The notes beneath the pieces were generated by a model. That model had not been told where the DNA came from. It saw nothing but the letters and a program-made list of their open reading frames with translations, and searched no databases. This document shows, piece after piece, positions 40,194 through 43,423 of a DNA stretch of 43,423 nt (position 1 is the first letter of the stretch; every line of letters begins with the position of its first letter). The stretch lies in NCBI GenBank assembly GCA_016190925.1, contig JACPPQ010000017.1, forward strand, positions 1-43,423. Reading direction: 5' to 3'. This stretch comes from Chloroflexota bacterium. Lineage in GTDB: Bacteria; Chloroflexota; Dehalococcoidia; Dehalococcoidales; JACPPQ01. A program made the translations under genes and the position numbers.

Positions 40194-41263
40194 GCATACC
40201 TCACATGGGCAATGTATGGGTGACCGTCAAGGCCCTGCTCAAAGGGCTGGATGTCGAATGCGTTGTGCCGCCGATGAGCACGCGGCGCACCCTCTCCCTG
40301 GGCGTCAGGTACTCGCCGGAAGGGCTGTGCCTGCCTTTCAAGCTTACCCTGGGAAACCTGATTGAAGCCGCAGAAATGGGAGCAGACGTTCTGCTCATGC
40401 CCGGCGGCTCCGGCATCTGCCGGCTGGGATACTACGGCAACATCCAGCAGCAAATCCTTGATGAGATGGGATTCAAGGTGGAGGTCAAGGCCATCGGAGT
40501 CTCGGACCGCAAGCTGTTCGGCGTGCTGGCGCTGATAAGAAGCCTGCCGAACAAGCCCTCCTGGTCTGCCATACTATCATCCTACCGCTTCGGCATGGCC
40601 AAGCAAAACTCCCTGGACAGGATAGAGATGCAGGTGCAGAAGGTACGGCCGGTAGAGCAGACGAAGGGAACCGCCAACAGGATATATGATAAGGCCATCA
40701 AAGCCGTTGACGCCGCTGACGATTATGATGCGCTTAAGAGCGCAGAGGCGGAGCACGCCGTCCAGCTTAACCAGGTGCCGAGAAATGGACGCAAACCGCT
40801 GCTGGTCGGCATAACGGGAGAGTTCTATGTGCTGCTTGAACCATTTTCCAACCTGGATGTAGAGGACGAACTGGGTAAGCTGGGGGTTGAGGTGAGAAGA
40901 ACCACCTTTATTTCCAAGTGGACCAGATTCAGCCTGTTTCTTAACGCAATGGGGCTGAACGAGAAGCAGAGGATTCACCGCGCAGCGATGCCCTACCTGA
41001 AACGGGACATCGGCGGTGACGGCTGGGAATCGGTGGGGGAAAAGGTGCTCCATTCAAGGGAGTACGACGGCATAGTGCACCTTGCGCCGTTTACCTGCAT
41101 GCCGGAAATAGTGGCGCAGAATATCATGCCTTCGACTAAAGAGAAAATCCCGGTGCTGACTCTTCTGTGCGACGAGCAAATGGGCAAACCGGGGATGCTG
41201 ACCCGCCTGGAGGCCTTCGTCGACCTGCTGGAGCGCAGGCGGAAGATACCAAGTAGCCAGTAG
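40184..41263 (+). CDS. HgdB-like/DUF2229 protein, third of three
   Basis: A 359-residue tandem copy of the second protein, beginning MRIGIPHMGN where that begins MRLGLTHMGN. It has C49 (CLPFKLTLGN), C79 (GICRLGYY) and C305 (FTCMPEIVAQ), and ends DEQMGKPGMLTRLEAFVDLLER. It overlaps the second gene by 10 bases, with the same GTATGCGC junction as between the first two, which points to gene duplication with junction. No BadF/HgdC-type ATPase activator is next to it. Confidence 0.82.
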   Translation: MRIGIPHMGNVWVTVKALLKGLDVECVVPPMSTRRTLSLGVRYSPEGLCLPFKLTLGNLIEAAEMGADVLLMPGGSGICRLGYYGNIQQQILDEMGFKVEVKAIGVSDRKLFGVLALIRSLPNKPSWSAILSSYRFGMAKQNSLDRIEMQVQKVRPVEQTKGTANRIYDKAIKAVDAADDYDALKSAEAEHAVQLNQVPRNGRKPLLVGITGEFYVLLEPFSNLDVEDELGKLGVEVRRTTFISKWTRFSLFLNAMGLNEKQRIHRAAMPYLKRDIGGDGWESVGEKVLHSREYDGIVHLAPFTCMPEIVAQNIMPSTKEKIPVLTLLCDEQMGKPGMLTRLEAFVDLLERRRKIPSSQ

Positions 41264-41272
41264 CCAGAAAAT

Positions 41273-41423
41273 CTAGTGTAGTGCCTCAAAGATTACTTTA
41301 CAATCATCACACTCGTGTTGTCATTCCAGCGAAGGCTGGAATCCAGTATCCCCAACCACCTGGATTCCGTATCAGGTACGGAGTAACTGACGTTGTTAGG
41401 GTGTTATTGTTACACTACACTAG
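41273..41423. mobile_element. MITE-like element, family 2, copy 2
   Basis: A 151-base element with perfect 11-base inverted ends CTAGTGTAGTG (41273-41283) and CACTACACTAG (41413-41423). Left end and length match the element at 15693-15842. The interior holds ATTCCAGC-gaag-GCTGGAAT (41323-41342) and a CCGTA-tcagg-TACGG hairpin (near 41368). Non-coding. It lies between the HgdB-like trio and purH; the rest of that gap (to 41582) shows nothing but AT-rich repeats. Confidence 0.65.
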
Positions 41424-41582
41424 TTTCTGGTGTTTGGGATTTGGTTATTGGAATTTGTTTGGTTATTGTATCTTGGTTATTGGTAATTTACGTTGGCAGG
41501 GCGAATTGCTTCAAAATCGTACTATACCATAAAATGACTGCTCTAAAAACTTGATTCGGATAAGAGTGATATTGGAGGTCTT

Positions 41583-43127
41583 ATGCGGGCTATCGTAAGT
41601 GTCTGGGACAAAACAGGTGTAACCGATTTCGCCAGGGGACTGGTGCGGCTGGGCTACGAGGTAGTCAGCACCGGCGGCACCAAGAAAGCGCTGGCCGAAG
41701 CGGGCGTGCCGGTGAAAAGCATTTCGGATATTACCGGCTTTCCTGAGATTCTGGATGGCAGGGTGAAGACCCTGCACCCGTCTGTGCATGGCGGCATCCT
41801 TGCACGACGCGACCTTCCCGACCACATGTCCCAACTGGCTAAAAACAAAATCGAGACCATCGACCTGGTAGCGGTGAACCTCTATCCTTTTGTCCAGACT
41901 GTTTCGAAAGAGGGCGTCACATTAGAGGATGCGCTGGAGAACATCGATATCGGCGGGCCGACGCTGATTCGCGCGTCAGCCAAGAATTTCCCCGGCGTGA
42001 TTGTGGTGGTAGACCCGGCTGACTACGGAGCGGTGCTGGAGAAGCTGGCAAAGGGCGGGCTGGAGCTTGCCGACCGCAAACGGCTGGCGCAGAAGGCTTT
42101 TCAGCATGTGGCTACCTATGATACCGCCATTTCACAATATTTGCGACAGGGCGAGGAGGGTTTTCCTGTGGAGATGACCGTGGCCATGAAGAAGCGCTAC
42201 AGCCTGCGCTACGGCGAGAACCCGCACCAGCAGGCTGCTTTCTACGCCGAGCAAGCGGTGGGGGCAAAAGGCGCGACGGGTATCACCTGGGCAGAGCAGC
42301 TCTGGGGGAAGGAGCTATCTTTTAACAACATCCTGGATGCCGACGCCGCCTGGGGGGTGGTCACCGATTTTGCGGCACCGACAGTGGCTATTATTAAACA
42401 CACCAATCCCTGCGGCCTGGCCTGCCACGATGATATTGCCGAGGCGTACCGCCGGGCGCTCACCGGCGACCCTATAGCGGCGTTCGGGGGAATTGTGGCA
42501 ACAAACCGGCCGGTCGATGCGTCTGCCGCAGGAGAGATTGTCAAGACCTTCTACGAGATTATCATCGCGCCAAAATATGAGGCAAAGGCGCTTGAGCTAC
42601 TTAAGAAGAGGAAAGACCTGCGCATACTGCTCGCCGAGCTTCCTCCTGGATACGGCAAAGCTGAGCCGCCCTACATCGATTTCCGTAGAGTTAAAGGCGG
42701 GTTCCTGGTGCAGACCTCGGACACGCTGCCCGAAAGCAGTGTCGAGTTGAAGACCGTTACCAAACGCGCGCCAACCGGGTCTGAGGTAGAGGACCTGCTT
42801 TTCGCCTGGCGGGTGGTGAAGCATGTAAAGTCCAATGCCATTGTCCTGGCCAAGGGAAAAACATTGCTGGGGATGGGAGCGGGACAGCCCAGCCGCATTG
42901 TCAGCGCTCAGATAGCGGTGGAGAGGGCGGGAGATAAGGTATCCGGAAGCGTGCTGGCCTCCGACGCCATGTTCCCCTTCCCGGACGTGGTGGAACTGGC
43001 TGCCAAGGGCAAGGTGACAGCCATTATCCAACCCGGCGGCTCGATACGGGACGAAGACTCCATCAAGGCGGCGGATGAGCGCGGCATAGCCATGGTATTC
43101 ACCAGGGTAAGGCATTTCAGGCATTAA
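41583..43127 (+). CDS. purH: Bifunctional AICAR formyltransferase/IMP cyclohydrolase (PurH)
   Basis: A 514-residue enzyme for the last two steps of IMP synthesis. The N-terminal cyclohydrolase domain (1-195) starts RAIVSVWDKTG and has STGGTKKAL and VKTLHPSVHGG. The transformylase domain follows with SLRYGENPHQQA, KHTNPCGLA with the catalytic Lys-His pair, and GDPIAAFGGIVA. The C-terminus reads MVFTRVRHFRH, where most PurH have TGxRHFxH. GGAGGT lies just before the ATG. It stands apart from purLQ, about 10 kb away. Confidence 0.97.
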   Translation: MRAIVSVWDKTGVTDFARGLVRLGYEVVSTGGTKKALAEAGVPVKSISDITGFPEILDGRVKTLHPSVHGGILARRDLPDHMSQLAKNKIETIDLVAVNLYPFVQTVSKEGVTLEDALENIDIGGPTLIRASAKNFPGVIVVVDPADYGAVLEKLAKGGLELADRKRLAQKAFQHVATYDTAISQYLRQGEEGFPVEMTVAMKKRYSLRYGENPHQQAAFYAEQAVGAKGATGITWAEQLWGKELSFNNILDADAAWGVVTDFAAPTVAIIKHTNPCGLACHDDIAEAYRRALTGDPIAAFGGIVATNRPVDASAAGEIVKTFYEIIIAPKYEAKALELLKKRKDLRILLAELPPGYGKAEPPYIDFRRVKGGFLVQTSDTLPESSVELKTVTKRAPTGSEVEDLLFAWRVVKHVKSNAIVLAKGKTLLGMGAGQPSRIVSAQIAVERAGDKVSGSVLASDAMFPFPDVVELAAKGKVTAIIQPGGSIRDEDSIKAADERGIAMVFTRVRHFRH

Positions 43128-43160
43128 TGCTTAGTTGTAATACCAACGTTATGGCAGTCT

Positions 43161-43212
43161 CCTCTCCCCAGTGTGGGAGAGGATTAAAGCCTGCCCCGTG
43201 CTTGATACGGGG
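43161..43212. repeat. Two hairpins after purH
   Basis: CCTCTCCC-cagtgt-GGGAGAGG (43161-43182) and CCCCGT-gcttgat-ACGGGG (43194-43212). The second is the reverse of one at 27944-27960. They could end the purH transcript but lack a T run. Confidence 0.6.
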
Positions 43213-43278
43213 GTGAGGGGTTGTAAATAACGTCTTTTCACCCTCACCCAGCGCATCGCTTCTCTTAAACAATAAAAA

Positions 43279-43317
43279 GGTGGGTTTCGCCTCGATTCCA
43301 TCTCGCCTGCACCCACC
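43279..43317 (-). terminator. Hairpin with T run facing the minus strand
   Basis: GGTGGGT (43279-43285) and ACCCACC (43311-43317) pair. On the minus strand the stem is followed by TTTTTATTG, as in a rho-independent terminator. Both neighbouring genes are on the plus strand, so it would stop antisense or far-upstream transcription, or it is a repeat. Confidence 0.45.
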
Positions 43318-43352
43318 CTAAGAGACTATACGAAGATTAGCAAGGGTGTAAT

Positions 43353-43423
43353 ATGAAATTTTTGAATAAAGTTATAAAAAAAATCGGTAGAGAGTTGGAT
43401 ATTATTCCGGATGAGTATTGGGA
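43353..43423 (+). CDS. 5' end of an unidentified gene, cut by the window edge
   Basis: The ATG at 43353 is preceded by AAGGGTG about 5 bases upstream and opens a frame MKFLNKVIKKIGRELDIIPDEYW that runs off the end. Base composition is more AT-rich than the neighbouring genes, which may mean a different origin. Too short for a family call. Confidence 0.5.
   Translation, partial: MKFLNKVIKKIGRELDIIPDEYW

Overview
The window reads as a piece of chromosome from an uncultured anaerobic bacterium, most likely Chloroflexota of the class Dehalococcoidia. That placement is an inference. It rests on heterodisulfide-reductase-type HdrBC proteins, oxygen-defence proteins (rubrerythrin, a flavin reductase-rubredoxin fusion), a PurL carrying PurS-like domains, tandem 2-hydroxyacyl-CoA-dehydratase-type (DUF2229/HgdB-like) proteins, a LexA box of the GAAC-N4-GTTC type, frequent TTG/GTG starts, and intergenic spaces packed with short palindromic repeats. 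There is no rRNA operon, CRISPR array, phage or complete insertion sequence. One tRNA gene (Glu, TTC) is present.

Layout. 0-10 kb is a redox and ion region, mostly on the minus strand: HdrC-HdrB, a double-DUF1540 protein, a flavin reductase-rubredoxin, a Ca2+-type P-ATPase, pyruvate kinase and rubrerythrin, followed by a plus-strand trypsin-like protease with a coiled-coil stalk. 10-18 kb is housekeeping: acyl-CoA thioesterase, Lgt, a short alpha-glucan phosphorylase, PlsY, tRNA-Glu, ribosomal protein S20, LexA with its own SOS box, and a second, longer alpha-glucan phosphorylase. 18-25 kb holds a two-component system, an HhH-GPD-type DNA repair protein, two small unknown proteins, and a NYN-domain/radical SAM pair. 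25-28 kb is one very long alanine-rich helical protein with a C-terminal membrane anchor. 28-33 kb has purL-purQ (PurL with two PurS-like domains fused in front) and rpsU-yqeY. 33-37 kb has a small membrane protein, a double-cupin lipoprotein, a miniature heme-copper-oxidase-like membrane protein and an MFS transporter. 37-41 kb has an M20 amidohydrolase overlapping three consecutive HgdB-like proteins. 41.5-43.4 kb has purH and the start of one further gene.

The least explained parts are the alanine-rich tail-anchored protein, the HgdB-like trio with no visible ATPase activator, and the 33-35 kb membrane/cupin/oxidase-like cluster. Non-coding DNA is also informative. Two families of small elements with terminal inverted repeats occur twice each (6404-6524 and 22601-22700; 15693-15842 and 41273-41423), and several hairpin families are scattered between genes. 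In two places repeat-like DNA appears to have become coding sequence: the histidine kinase C-terminus, and the linker of the first HgdB-like protein.

All functional calls come from reading motifs and translated sequence by eye. No database search was run.
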